Source: Trichobilharzia regenti
Lineage: Eukaryota; Platyhelminthes; Trematoda; Strigeidida; Schistosomatidae
Assembly: GCA_944472135.2 (NCBI GenBank)
Contig: OX235268.1
Location: 12,344,589-12,408,588, forward strand
DNA length: 64,000 bases
Direction of reading: 5' to 3'
In this document: in pieces, positions 47,360 to 58,869 of the stretch
How the letters are laid out: the number at the start of each line of letters is the position of its first letter
Position numbering within the stretch: position 1 is the stretch's first letter
Notes under the pieces: model-generated
Databases searched by the model: none
What the model saw: the letters and a program-made list of their open reading frames with translations, nothing else
What the model was told of the DNA's origin: nothing
Position numbers and translations under genes: made by a program

Positions 47360-50160
47360 CTGCGTATCTAGTGAATTTATAACTTGGAAAACTCCTAATA
47401 CCAAGTGTTATTCGATGGTTCATCTGGAAAGCGTTTACTTTCGACGTTTCAACACTGTGGTGAAATGTGAATCCTGAAGTCATTTGTCATGTAAAGACAT
47501 CCACAACTAGTAGCATGTTGAACAGCAGAGCCAACAGTGAATGTCTGAGGAATATCTAGAATTGTCATTCAATTGAACAGATGTATCAGATGTTATAAGT
47601 GTGTGTGAACTTGTCAGTAGAAAGCGTCAAAGCTAACACTTCCACTGAAATTTTCACACAATTTCATGACACTTCGCTATTGGACAAATACGTCATCAAA
47701 ATAGTTGTGTGAACCTATTAGCTTCACTCAAAATATGTAAACATGTAATCATCACTATTATGACTACTATTATTTGTCAACACAGGTAATCACCGGGCGA
47801 TGAAAGGAACGAAGAAAAGACAAAAGGAGTATGGAACGAAGGAAGGATTTCGAAGACTGGTAAATATCTTACAAATCGACTGAATTAAGATAGATTCTGA
47901 AATAATAGTGTGTAGCTACTTGGAAATCTGCATGATAGAATTTCGCATTTAAATCTGAAACCTTGAAATGTATAAGATGTATTGAAATTCCAATGGAGTA
48001 TGTTTTATGTGACATTCAGAAAAAGTGAGAAACACAAAATATGACTAAAATTCACATCAGACAGGAGACAAGAAGTCTCAGATTTCTGTGTTAAAGTATC
48101 TGCAGACACTGGTGAATGTGAAACTGTACTTTGCTGATGACAATATGCATGAATGACTACTATACAAAAGGCACAGATGTAGGTAAATTTCTAACATACC
48201 CGTCTCCACGCTTCGCATTCAGCTCATTTGCAAGTGTGAGTTTAGTTGATCAATGCATGTACATCACACAGATTTATGAGAATCCTAGTTTCCAGGTATT
48301 TGCGAATCAGTAAGTAGGTCAGGCTATTCCTCTGGATCTACCACAAATTACTAATTCCCTCATGTCAATTCTTTGCCAGATTATCTGCATTCACACTCAC
48401 CCAATTAGCCATCCATCCATTCACACATTCATTCCCTTATTGTTTAGTTGTTTTTGACATGGTGTGAATGATGAGAGGGAGAGGTGTGTTAGTGCAGACG
48501 GGGTCAGGGAAGTGAAATAGTCCTACAGATCTGAAACTCTAAGGAATACATTCACAAATCACTCAAACGAACAAACACGTGAACAGCCAAAGAAGCCAGT
48601 TTCACTAGGAACGTCGTGAAAATTCAGCGAATGCGGAAGAATGAGTAAGACGATGTGGAGAAATTCAGGTGAAGTAAGAGAAACGTGGTCAATGTGCATA
48701 TGAAAATCTGAATGTGAAATAAATATATCAGAATGAGTCTATTGAGAATAAAACAAAATCTTGTCTACGCAGATTATATTCAACCACAGAAACCATAATA
48801 TCTCTCATGTGTTCATTGAGATGCTAATGAAGACGTTATGAGTTTTATCAGTGTGACACCACTATTTCTAATTAACCAACATTCTTCTGATAACCTGAAT
48901 CTTCCGATAACACAAAGCATTGACTGATTATATTTTGAAGAAATACTCTTTTGTATTTATTGTATGAATAAATATCAATATTCACAATTATAATAATATT
49001 ATTAATAATGTTGATATTGATTATATTATTATTACGGTGACTTGAATATCTCAACTAATTTTCTCGCATCTGAGTGAATATTCTCACTGCTTATTGCAAT
49101 TCACAGGGATTTGCTCACACACACGCACACGGTGTATGGTAGTGAGAGACAAAGTTACACACTGTTACACAATCTCTCGCTGCGCACACGTTCTCTCTAC
49201 TGAAGGTCACCACGTTTTGTTGCACTTCGATGAAATATTTGAGAGAGTTATATTAATAATCATAATTATGGTTACTAATAATAACATTAGTTTGCTTATG
49301 CCTGAAACACTCATTTATATACTGTATTTATACTGAAATATATATACTGAATTGAAGCTGTCACACTTAGCTTTAAGTTTCTAAAACGCATCATTCTACT
49401 GACACTTTTTGTGAGTAGCTATATAGCTACAGGCAAATTAATTATAACACAGAAAAATGTCTGACATAATTTAGCAATTCGTTATACACAGCTACGTAAT
49501 TTTTAGCCTGTGCTCCACATAAGGTCTTCAAAGCTTATCATTACAGCTCAAGCCATATTTTAAATGCAGAAGCAAACATAATAAAGCGTCATGGACACAA
49601 CGTGTAATAGAATAAAAGCATGAGTTAATGAGTCTGGCGGACGCTGGCATACACCTATGTTCCACAAAAAATTGCTTAGTTATTGAGAGTAGAAGTATGA
49701 TCGAATTAGTAGAAAAGCTTTCAACCTGATCTACATTGAAGATGGAGGGCTTGATATTGTCGAAAAAATCTTAGTATTTGGTCTTCTGCTTTCGAGTTAT
49801 CCATCTTCCATTCATCTAGTGTTATGCATAAGCCTAAATATTCCAAACACACTCTATGCAACCAAACTAAACTTCAAGATCTCTTTATGTAAAATATAGA
49901 GAACATGATTTGTATATATAATCGCATGAAAATTGAGACTACACATTTTTCCATCCTTGAAACAGCGAAATTTCAGTTCTGTGCTGAAATTCAACCAACT
50001 TTCGCCAAAGCAAATTTGGATCTAACCTCTGATGGCTGTCGAGAATGGCATTTTTACCATGACAATACTTTCCTCCACTAATTCCATTTCAACTTGTGTA
50101 TGAGATGTATCACACACAGAGAAATTATTATTTACTTGATGAACAAGTTTCGAATATAAT
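47360..50160. other. No gene recognised in 2.8 kb
   Basis: AT-rich DNA with an ATT/AAT-rich low-complexity patch at about 48975-49035 and a short CA-rich patch near 49117-49130. 'tttcgacgtttcaacactg' near 47440 hints at a Penelope-like terminal repeat piece, too little to call. Confidence 0.35.
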
Positions 50161-50167
50161 TTATCAT

Positions 50168-50323
50168 TCAAATGAACTGTAGTCAAGATTTGACAGAATA
50201 GTTCTAAAATATTTGGGCGCCGCTGAGATTTTGCAAATATAATTTTTTACAAATGTCTACTTCTCATTCGGCGCCCAAATATTTTAGAACTATTCTGTCA
50301 AATCTTGACTACAGTTCATTTGA
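50168..50323. repeat. Perfect 55-bp inverted repeat with 46-bp loop
   Basis: Positions 50168-50222 are the exact reverse complement of 50269-50323, with no mismatch in 55 bases. The arms meet across a 46-bp spacer ('ctgagattttgcaaatataa...'). A single-stranded copy would fold into a long hairpin. The right arm continues into an open frame (50253-50630). The spacer is similar to 51008-51054. That arrangement fits the 5' end of a Penelope-like retroelement, whose copies often carry a partial inverted copy at the 5' end (established for this group). Confidence 0.9.
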
Positions 50324-50630
50324 TTTATTTTGCAATCGAATTAAATTAACAAAGAAACTATGTAATTGGCACAATCATCATGTTTCCACTCTCCGCTGTC
50401 TGCAACAGAATGCGTGTTCTAAATTCGTAGCTGTCCAGTCACCTGACGACTTCAGTAGGTCGAATAAAGCAGCTCAATTTTCAGAAAGAAGACAAAGTAA
50501 TACGTTTGACAAGGTGCTTCAACTAAACTCTAATCCTAAAGACCATAATTTTGAAAATACGTCTAATCATAAAATTCTAGATACTAACCATTTGAATAGA
50601 CATGGAGGTGTGATGTTAGATGACGCATAG
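50253..50630 (+). CDS. N-terminal ORF fragment, probably of a Penelope-like retroelement
   Basis: A 125-codon frame starts with an ATG in the hairpin loop and runs through the right arm to a TAG. It contains NLDYSSFDLFCNRIKLTKKL, NWHNHHVSTLRCLQQ and CSKFVAVQSPDDF. The spacing of Ile-x-x-Thr-x-Lys-Leu and the following His-rich, Cys-containing stretch is what I would expect upstream of the polymerase in Penelope-like proteins. The polymerase does not follow; instead there is a stop and then non-coding DNA with a hammerhead-like motif. So this is at most a truncated copy. No splice sites suggest a host exon. The family call leans on the surrounding inverted repeat and terminal-repeat-like sequence; it could also be an unrelated chance frame. 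Confidence 0.4.
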   Translation: MSTSHSAPKYFRTILSNLDYSSFDLFCNRIKLTKKLCNWHNHHVSTLRCLQQNACSKFVAVQSPDDFSRSNKAAQFSERRQSNTFDKVLQLNSNPKDHNFENTSNHKILDTNHLNRHGGVMLDDA

Positions 50631-50734
50631 GAAATCCGGATGAATAAATGAGAATGGATATGTATCACTAACTAAAGTTCCCGACTGTCTATATCTACTT
50701 ATGGAGACGTTAAGACATTGTTTTACAACTGTTT

Positions 50735-50758
50735 ATCCGCACACACACACACACAGAC
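50735..50758. repeat. (CA)n microsatellite
   Basis: About eight uninterrupted CA repeats followed by CAGACAC. Confidence 0.8.
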
Positions 50759-50949
50759 ACTGCGTTTAAAGTGTTTAACAAAGGTAGACCAATATTTGTA
50801 AGTCTGAGGTCAAATTTTGATCACAACTCATATAATTTTGTTTATTAAATTTGTTGATACTTGTTCTATGACTCATGATTGGACAAAGTTTTTAAAAACA
50901 AGAGACATTCCTTTGATATATAGACCTCTGTTATGTTAATTTCGATTAA

Positions 50950-51054
50950 TTTCCCTGAAGAAGTTCGGACCAGATTGCCGAATGCAGGAAACGTTGTAAT
51001 TACTCATTTCAATCTCTCTGAGATTTTACAAATAGAATTTTTTACAAATGTCTA
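50950..51054 (+). ncRNA. Terminal-repeat piece with degenerate hammerhead-like motif
   Basis: CTGAAGA (50955-50961) is followed by a 5-bp stem TTCGG/CCGAA (50964-50968 with 50978-50982), then GAAAC (50988-50992), a possible 2-bp stem III closed by GTT, and GTA (50996-50998) at the place of the cleavage triplet. This is the short-stem-III layout described for hammerheads in Penelope-like retroelements. Five extra bases lie between stem II and GAAA, and stem I is poor, so activity is doubtful. The part after it (51008-51054) matches the loop of the inverted repeat at 50223-50268, which ties it to the same element family. Confidence 0.35.
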
Positions 51055-51729
51055 ATTCATCATTTTTCATAATCATTTCATCACCTGTAGATACACAAAC
51101 TGGGAAATTTCGTTTTATAGTATTCTTTCCTTTGCACTGTGAGGGTAGTGGGTTTTTTGTAGGTGTCAGGAACAGAGGGTGAATTGTGTCTATTGAACGT
51201 GTATCCATCTGATTTGATAAAAAAATGCTTCTGTTATCTAAAACAAGCAACAAATTTTAGTTAAGCAGGATTTAATGAATTAATCCAATTTCGGTGGAAA
51301 TCTTCATCTGAATACTCTATATACCCATTTTTACATACATTTGAATTTATGTTGGGAGATATAAGACCGATAAGCGAAAAAACTACATTGATTTAGTCAT
51401 GCCAAAAGACAGGTGCGAATATTTTCCAGGTCATGATAAAAGAGGGGAAGTGTGAGAGAATAAAATTAAGATAAAATGCATTACACTTCGATGACATCAT
51501 TTAGATAAACAATTGGTCATTAGGGAATATATCAGGAATTGCAAACAGAGTAATATCAATAGTAATAGTTATAATAACAATGACAACAATAATAATAATG
51601 TTGAAGTGAGTAAAGATAATGCTATTGAGAAAGGATACTTTTACATGAATCAAGAATAAGAAGAAGAAGATGTAGAATAATGAATAAAACGTATTGCCAT
51701 GGTAGATTTAGAGTGACGACCATCTCGTT

Positions 51730-52010
51730 TTATATACAAAGACTTGGTTTATATACTCGAATAGCACAAACATCTGCATTTGCAAGCATCTTCCTGTTTC
51801 TTTGCCTGATGACAACAGTGAATGACTTGATAGAGTCGATATCATTTCCATAGTCTACAAAATTTTTTGTTATTGAGTTTTTCGGCACTTTGCATTCATC
51901 TGTTTCCAGCCACTTTGGCAGATGCTCCATCATGCGAGTAGAAAATCGCCTTTCTGTATGACCTGCCACAAACACAGACTTAATAATCTGTCCTTACGCC
52001 CATTTTATAT
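51730..52010 (-). pseudogene. GIY-YIG nuclease remnant, second copy of the 12.4-kb family
   Basis: The minus strand is open for 81 codons at 51730-51975 and reads VAGHTERRFSTRMMEHLPKW, then SITKNFVDYGNDIDSIKSF, IRQRNRKMLANADVCAIRVY and KPSLCI. This matches the expected course of the GIY-YIG domain: G-x-T-x-R with its Arg, the EH..KWL helix, the S.T.....GH.ID block (here GNDID) and the E.........P.L end (the catalytic Glu position appears as Asp or Ala). The upstream Cys-rich/GIY half is frameshifted. The same domain order is seen at 12355-12680. It is on the opposite strand from the Penelope-like pieces at 50.2-51.1 kb, so it is probably a separate insertion. Confidence 0.65.
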
Positions 52011-52289
52011 TTTAGAACTGTTATCATATCACATCCTGTTATGTGGTGGTGTGTTATTGCATGAAATACTACAGCAAAACTGTTCTCCATGTTTCCTACC
52101 TTTTTAGGGTCAACTAATCTGGATTTCTCAAGAGTTTTTCGCTCCACGAGCCTGACAGGTCCCATTGATGGCCTTCTTAAATCCAGGGCTGCCAAAAACT
52201 TCCATTTCAACAGGCGCATCCTCACCACCATCACATTCTCTCTATATATAATCACCAATCACAGATTCGCATCACACATCCTCATTCAT

Positions 52290-52490
52290 ACACTGCATTG
52301 AACACACCAACTCACACACCCACACACGCTCACACTGACACTCATGCACTCATTAACGTACGCATAGGCACACAAATTCACGTTCACATACGCATTCACA
52401 CATAGGATGACACGCTGACACACATTCAGGTATACGTACCGCATGTCACATACAAACACACATATATGTATACATTCATATACGGCACTC
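52290..52490. repeat. CA-rich cryptic simple repeat
   Basis: About 200 bp of imperfect CACACA/CACTCA/CACGCA runs, almost free of G on the plus strand. They resemble a decayed microsatellite, perhaps the tail of a mobile element to the left. Confidence 0.6.
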
Positions 52491-52494
52491 CAGG

Positions 52495-54010
52495 CGATAC
52501 ATGAGATCTAGACATCGTGACTCAGCACAGTGACCCAATCAATGTCTGATCCACCTGTCACCTCTTCACTACTCCCCAATATTCGACCCTCACAAATCGC
52601 ATCAACCTCGTTCAACATAAAACTCCACTGGTCGACCACACCAGTCAGACAAGTGTTCGAGAAGGATGAAGCTGCAGGTCTGTACTGAATATATTTGTTA
52701 GAATACCTAGCCCTCTCGTCTGCGGACTGGATGTGATGAGTTAGTGCGTTTTGAATCGCTTGAGGGAAACAATCTCACCTGGTATTATTCTCACTCTGTA
52801 TCTTTTGTCATGCATTTAATTATTAATAATATTACTGTCACTATCAGTATTACTGCCACTATTACTATTAATCCTAGTTTGCCATTTTTCTACTCACTTC
52901 CTGACTATTTATCAGGGTAAATTTTATACTTCAGTGCCACTATAATATGCCTCACTTCTTTTCTTAGATTTTCCTTTTATAGTAATTAGTGCTTTGTCAT
53001 ATTACTTATCGATTTTACCAATCAAATTTTTACTGATATGCAGTAGGATGTTTGAAATCCACACATCTATTCTCATGTGTGAATTATCTTTGAACATGAG
53101 TAATTAACATCCCATCATCTTTCCTTTTTATCCCACAATCGAACATTGGAAGCTCCCCATCCTGACTTCTCAATTCTGAAGCATGTCAAACTGCCTCTGC
53201 CTCACCATAATGTGTTTGGAAAATCGATTTTTGTCCAGTGATTTAAATATGATGACTCCATCGTCTACATAATTCCGCGAAACCTGAAGTCTAATATGAA
53301 AAGCTGAAAAGTAAGACTGATAACAGAGGCTTTATTCATCGAATCAGCTGAATATGCTTGCAATAGAAATGATTCAACATCAGTTCCGAAAACCTGGAAA
53401 ATTCTACTGCTCTACGAATAGGTAGGAATAAAGAAAACTATGAAACGAAATTTTCGAGTTTTTGTAGCTACCGCTGGGAATATGATTATGAGCATTAATG
53501 AATTGTATTCGACAATTCTCCATCCGGTAAATGATTCCATTTCTTTTTATTACAACAATTAAACAAATCAATATGGGATTATGTAATAAAACTCAGCGAA
53601 GTTTTACACACGTAGTCATCCTCAAATAACATTACTTTTCTGTAATTCTGTGTGATCATAACCCACACTTCTCATCCGAAACAGAATTAAAAGTAATTGT
53701 TGACACTGAAATACTTGGATTTACTGTTCAATCATGGTCAGTCAAATCAACCGATGCCATCAGAGAGCGGAGTAATTGCTGGTCATACATACTTGGTATA
53801 TAAGCGATAACAATTTATATCAGAGTTGGGATTCAGTGGCTCAAATTTGCATTTATGGAGTGTGCGCGAAGATACGCTACGTGTTTAATTGAACTTACGT
53901 TTGTTAGCATACCTCTGCTACAATATATATATATAGTCCATCTTCAACGGATGAGTAAATTTGTACACTAACACAAAATATATGAGGCAAATTGGCACAG
54001 AAATGGCCAT
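52495..54010. other. No gene recognised; possible dispersed repeat at 52495-52800
   Basis: 52495-52800 is less AT-rich and reads like transposon-derived DNA ('gcgatacatgagatctagac', 'ctgcggactggatgtgatg'), but the family is not clear. 52800-54010 is plain AT-rich DNA. Confidence 0.3.
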
Positions 54011-55193
54011 CAAGCAACACAACGAAATCATCATGCATGTGCTTCGGTGGCACAGTGGTTAGGACTCTCGCCAAACATGCACATGGTCTGGAGATGGATC
54101 CTCTGCCGATGCACACATGATATCTATGGTCGGCCTGCAAAATTTGTGCTACCGATATCACATGCTAAAAATTCCATACTTGTACCAAAAATACAGTGTG
54201 GAATCAAGCTGTAATCAATAAATAAATAAATAAAGTTCACTAATATTGGAATCATTGTTCACTTAATACACAGGCTTAACTTTTCATAGAAAATTATCCT
54301 AATTCAAGCTATATAAGCAGTTAAAAAGGTAAGTAAATTATTATAGACTGGACAAATATTTCTTTTAAGTCCCTATAACAATTTTCCCCCAAATGTTATT
54401 AATCTGGTCAAAATCTGCTTGGCATAGGGATTATTTTATAAATGTTGAAGTGAATACCCTAGGTCATCCATGATGTTAGACATATAATAGACTAAAACCG
54501 CACAAGATGGAGTTATCCAATATGAGAACCATCACATACTACACGTAAAATATTTAATTAATAAGTTCAAGCATTATTATACTGGATATGCTGGCAAGAA
54601 TTTGCTTCAGTAATATACGGTACAGCAATCACGGTGTCATAAAAAAGCATTCAGCAACTGAGTAACCTACTATTTCGGATGAACTGATGAGAGGATGAAA
54701 GCGGTGCTGTCACAGTTTTCACGGATTTTTTTTGATTACGGGTTGGAGATCATTGTGTTAATCAAGAGGCATAAATCCTCAGGATGAATAATAAATCACA
54801 TTCTCACCTTCTACCTTTTCTTTCGAGTAATACCTTCGATGTTTGGGCAATTATGACTTATTTTCGCCAGATGTATGTAAAGCAAATTAACAGTGTATAA
54901 GAATTATTACCCACATATTATATGATCATTTATAAACTCTGAATGAATATTTCACTATTAACCTTTCTTGAAACGTACACTGTATTCATGACTGTTTGAC
55001 CTTCATTAGTCCATAATGCTAACTACGTCCGGAGAATCATTGTCACTCACATATATTACTACTGTAGAAAACGAATGTTGTCTAGTGAAAAGATAATTCA
55101 AAATTTTTCCCGAGTGAAACTACTCGGGTTTCCTCTGTGATGCCACGTAGTATCTCCATATTTTCTCTAATGTGAACTGTAGTGAATGCATCC
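54011..55193 (+). repeat. Left arm of a 1,183-bp inverted repeat
   Basis: Every 60-base line of this arm was compared with the reverse complement of 62818-64000 and no mismatch or gap was seen; paired positions always sum to 118,011. The inner end is at 'gaatgcatcc' (55193); the outer end coincides with the window edge for the right arm, so the repeat may be longer. The arm includes SINE copy 3 and, near the inner end, a small hairpin (CCCGAGT, loop GAAACT, ACTCGGG; 55109-55128). No protein-coding frame of note lies in it. Confidence 0.95.
54042..54235 (+). mobile_element. tRNA-derived SINE, copy 3 (in the left arm)
   Basis: The A-box-like TGGCACAGTGGTTAGGACTC starts near 54048. The B box is degraded (GGAGATGGATCCTC). 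The body is as in copies 1 and 2, and the tail is (AATA)n near 54215-54232. Being present identically in both arms, it was inserted before the arm duplication. Confidence 0.75.
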
Positions 55194-55339
55194 TTGTAGT
55201 TTTGCCCTTCACTTTCTGAATGTTGAACTTAAATTTTGGTCTATCTCCTTATTTTCATGGATTTCAGCTTCACTTTTTAAGGTTCTTTGATACAGATGAT
55301 GGTCTGAGCCCACATCTGCTCCTCTTCTCCACCTTGTAT

Positions 55340-56080
55340 ACATCAACCTAGCTTTGTCTCCACTTCCTTGAGCAGTATTGAGATGAAATCTATCTGTTTT
55401 GTAGTGTTTAAATTAAGCGAAATGCATGTTGAATTGTGCATACCTTGTGCATGTATATGCTGTCTCCAACTATCGAATGATTGAAAACATAGATTTCTGC
55501 GAATATTTCGCCTCTGAGCGAGAGATTCTCTACACGTAATGAGTACTCTTCCTATAGTATATGTTCCCAGCTTGGCGTTAATTTTGCCCATGAGGATTTT
55601 TATGTCACCATTTGTGATGCTTTTCACTACTGTTTGTAGTTGTCTGTAAAATTCCTCCTTCATCTGTTGTTCCGTATTGTTTGTATCACTGTACGTAGCA
55701 CTGGATAATTGTTACCTTCCTTCCTTTGAAATTGAATCTTGTTGTCATGATTCAGGATGAAAGCTGTTCGCACTACATTAGGGCTTTACTTGCTACTGGT
55801 GACATCAGTATAACCACTCTCTCAGTGTGTTCGGGGATTGAAATAGATTATTGACTCTCCCCTTGACAATGTTGTGAATCCACATCCATTCCATCTGATA
55901 TCGCAGATTCCCAGTACATCTGTGCCATAATTTCACATTTCTATGGCTACCTGGGCAGACTTCCCAGTCTCGTACATCGTATGGACATCCACGTTCACAT
56001 TCTTACGCTTGCTTTCATCGGTTGACTGGCTTCCTGAAGGCTTTCACAAAACTGAGTCACTCTTCCTCTCGATTCAAGAG
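55340..56080 (-). pseudogene. RTE-type retrotransposon endonuclease relic
   Basis: The minus strand reads, from 56080 downwards, NVNVDVHTMYETGKSAQVAI, then VLGICDIRWNGCGF, then (55343-55663, 106 codons open) KEEFYRQLQTVVKSI, GDIKILMGKINAKLG and KQIDFISI. These are the N-terminal, catalytic-Glu-region, MG(D/K).NAK.G and Q(I/D)D(F/Y) blocks of the RTE endonuclease. Two acidic or polar catalytic positions appear changed (the Asp of the MGD motif is Lys here), there are stops between the blocks, and the reverse transcriptase is absent. It lies just inside the left arm of the inverted repeat. The endonuclease half here complements the C-terminal halves at 7, 15 and 19 kb, but it is a separate insertion. 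Confidence 0.75.
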
Positions 56081-56099
56081 AAAAATCGGATCGTTACCT

Positions 56100-57040
56100 G
56101 AAGTTTTTTAGTTATTATTATATTTTCTGCGTGTTGAAGATTATCTAGCAGTTTGAAAGATTTATAGGTGTATGATTGCTAGCCACACGCCCAAACCTAT
56201 CTCTTTACACGAAGTTGGGACTAGCCGCAGTTTCGAGAATAATTTTTTCCTAAAAATTATAGGATTATTAAACATTTCAAAGATTCTTATTGAATCGAAG
56301 AGTAGAACTTTCGCTACTGCTAGGGAAATAAGCCTGTAGGTGAAGTCTTGAATTCTGAATGCGATAAACTTGTTACCCATTGAATTCTCCTCCTTAAAGT
56401 ATCTCATGTCCGAAAAGTACTGAGAGTTATATTATGAGATTAGAACTTGAGCACCTCATCAGACAAGATACCTAAGAATATGGGAATAAACAACACTAAA
56501 TGTGATGAAATTATACGTTCATCAATCAAATTATCTTTATTCGTCAACTTGACTGAATATTGTGTAATATTTACCCAGAATAAATAATCGAGATATGAGA
56601 AAACTAAGTTGAAATATAGATATCGTTAAAGTGAAAATAAAATTGTGTATCTCGAAACATATATTTCAAAAGCATACAAAATTCAGCTGCATTTATCAAA
56701 CAGTATTTAATCACATATGAAAAAAACAGCGTACACCTTCATCTTTACTGCAGAAAAATACAATGCAGAGATAATTTTGAGACGATCCAAGCCCAATTTG
56801 CAAGTACACTTCAAATCAGTGGAAACCTTAGAACGATTTGAGTGAAAATAAATTAATCCTTAGGTGTATGCATATTGCCAATACATATAGAATTTATCTC
56901 TTTACCTATCACGTATGAATAAATTCAAAATAACAAAGACATGATCTGACGCATGATATCATTGTAGCCGTCTGAGAAATGGGCCTTGTTTGTAAACAGT
57001 GTTTAGTTTTTCTACTCTTATCTCACTACTTTTATGCATC
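56100..57040. other. No gene recognised
   Basis: AT-rich DNA between the RTE relic and the exon-like frame at 57.05 kb. Confidence 0.35.
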
Positions 57041-57049
57041 AAAGAAGTC

Positions 57050-57297
57050 AACATGTTTTCGTTTGTTGTTTTGAGAAGCAGCGTGAAGATAATAATGAAG
57101 AGATGGATAATGATAATAGGCGTGGTACACATACACCAGATCAAGGCCTCAGAATGATTCGAAGGAACATGAAATTGTTTATGTCTGCATTTTCAAAATT
57201 AAGATTTTCGCATGAAGATGCAGACATTTCTAATTGCGCTGATTATGAGAGAAGCGATCTGAGAGATAGGAACTCGCCACGTCGAGTGTTTGTTTCT
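57050..57297 (+). CDS. Exon-like charged segment, unidentified
   Basis: The frame is open from 57034 to 57375. Its central part has protein-like composition, unlike the AT-rich flanks: EKQREDNNEEMDNDNRRG, then GLRMIRRNMKLFMSAFSKLR and FSHEDADISNCADYERSDLR. A T-rich tract ending TTTTGAG (near 57075) could be the acceptor; GTATAT at 57298 a donor, leaving phase 0. After about 57290 the frame becomes Phe/Val/Tyr-rich as expected for intron. A second short piece at 57438-57499 follows a good acceptor (CTTATTTTAG) and reads KPIRRCVYNYLDLRF before a TAA; the phases do not join directly. I recognise no family. This could be part of a host gene crossing the inverted-repeat spacer, or chance. Confidence 0.35.
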
Positions 57298-57437
57298 GTA
57301 TATCTCTGCATTATTCATTCCAGAACTAATTCATATCGTCGTGATGGTATTATTCGGATGACAATGAAGATTTGAAGTTGTTGTATATTTGATGATAACC
57401 CACTCTTGATCAGGATAACTCATCCTTCTTATTTTAG

Positions 57438-57499
57438 TTAAACCTATTAGGCGTTGTGTCTACAACTATTTGGATCTTCGGTTTCGAAGGACAAGATAA
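57438..57499 (+). CDS. Possible short terminal exon
   Basis: Acceptor TTCTTATTTTAG (AG at 57436-57437) opens a frame from 57440 that reads KPIRRCVYNYLDLRFRRTR to a TAA at 57497-57499. The Arg/Tyr-rich peptide is unlike random AT-rich translation, but it is short. Its 5' partner is unresolved. Confidence 0.25.
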
Positions 57500-58559
57500 T
57501 CGTCCAAACTTTCTTTGTCTCAGTTAAATTAGATCGTGAGTCTATGAGCTGTGGTTCAGTCGTCCAATATAGCATCCCAACGTCGGATTGCATCCAAGTT
57601 GTTAATACAATCAGGAACACTGCCAAATCAATAGAGACTTCCAAGGAGACACATGGAATATTGCTTATGGACTGTCGGCGAACATGAAACTTATCTGAGA
57701 AAGCAAAACAAACGTGCTGTAATAATTGTTAAAAGGAAATCTATTTTGACTAAAATACATATTCTCAATTTAAATGACAAAAATATTCCTTGTTGCACAC
57801 TTTATACACTGAAAGCCTTTTTATCAATTTAAATGTAATGTGTCGACTGCTTCAGGATACTGAGTCTTTGTATGGCTTCATCCATTTTCACAATATATAT
57901 GTTTTTTTTCGAATTCCAGTATTGTTTGAAGTGCTTATTGAATAAGTTCTCAGCTTTTTTATTGGTTTTAATTAACATATATAGAAGTCAGTTGCTTACA
58001 TATACTAAGCTGAGATTTTTGTATAAATTAACTATCAAGAGAACTGAGAGTTTCCGCTAATATCTTCTTCATATTACCTTCGATTAACATTTCAATTTTT
58101 AAACTTGGTCAACTGAACGTCACTTATGGTTCTACTGAACTAGAATATCTCCGTTTATGCAGAATATATCAACACAATATCTCTCAAAGATTTCAGGTTT
58201 GGTTTAGAATTATCAACGAACGATGCGGATGTATAAATCTGATGTTTACGCGACAACGAGATGATGATTAAACCATGCTACTTATTAATAATGAGTACTT
58301 CAAAATTGTCCACAAATTTAAATGTGATAATTAAGAGATATGAAAGAACTACCATATACTGGCATTGCAATTTGATTCGGTGTATCCGTCTATCTTTCTG
58401 GAGGTTGCGTTTGACTTGATGTTGACAGTTGTGAAGAGATTTCACTTAAGAAAAAGCATATTATTCCACTGAATAGTAAATTGACTAAAATGAAATGTTT
58501 TCAATTTTACATGTACATGTTATTCGAGACTTGTCAATTTTAAATACTTGTGTCTGTAT

Positions 58560-58745
58560 ATGTGTAGCGATGCAAGTACCTCTGATCAGTCATACTTTAT
58601 TTGACAACAACCTGAAATTCCCAGAAACTTCCTCGGAAAAGCTAATAGCTAAGGTTGAATATTTAGAATATCGAGGAATCATTGAACTAGAAATCTGGTA
58701 CACGTTTGACTCAAATAATTATTGTAACCGGAAAGTCAGTTTCGG
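58560..58745 (+). CDS. Possible exon, unidentified
   Basis: Following the acceptor-like TCTGTATATGTGTAG (AG near 58566), a frame with ATG at 58570 reads QVPLISHTLFDNNLKFPETS, then EKLIAKVEYLEYRGIIELEI and WYTFDSNNYCNRKVSF. Composition is balanced until about 58742, then turns Phe-rich as if entering intron at a GTAGCA donor-like site. No domain is recognised. It is the most protein-like short frame between 58 and 60 kb; chance cannot be excluded. Confidence 0.3.
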
Positions 58746-58869
58746 TAGCAGCATTCACATTTATTTGTTTTTTCTTTACTTCATCGTAGATGATTTTTTC
58801 TCACGTAAAGTAGCTTTTTTACAAACGCTGTTTCACTTGTATATTGTAGGCACTTCAAGTTCTTTTTAG

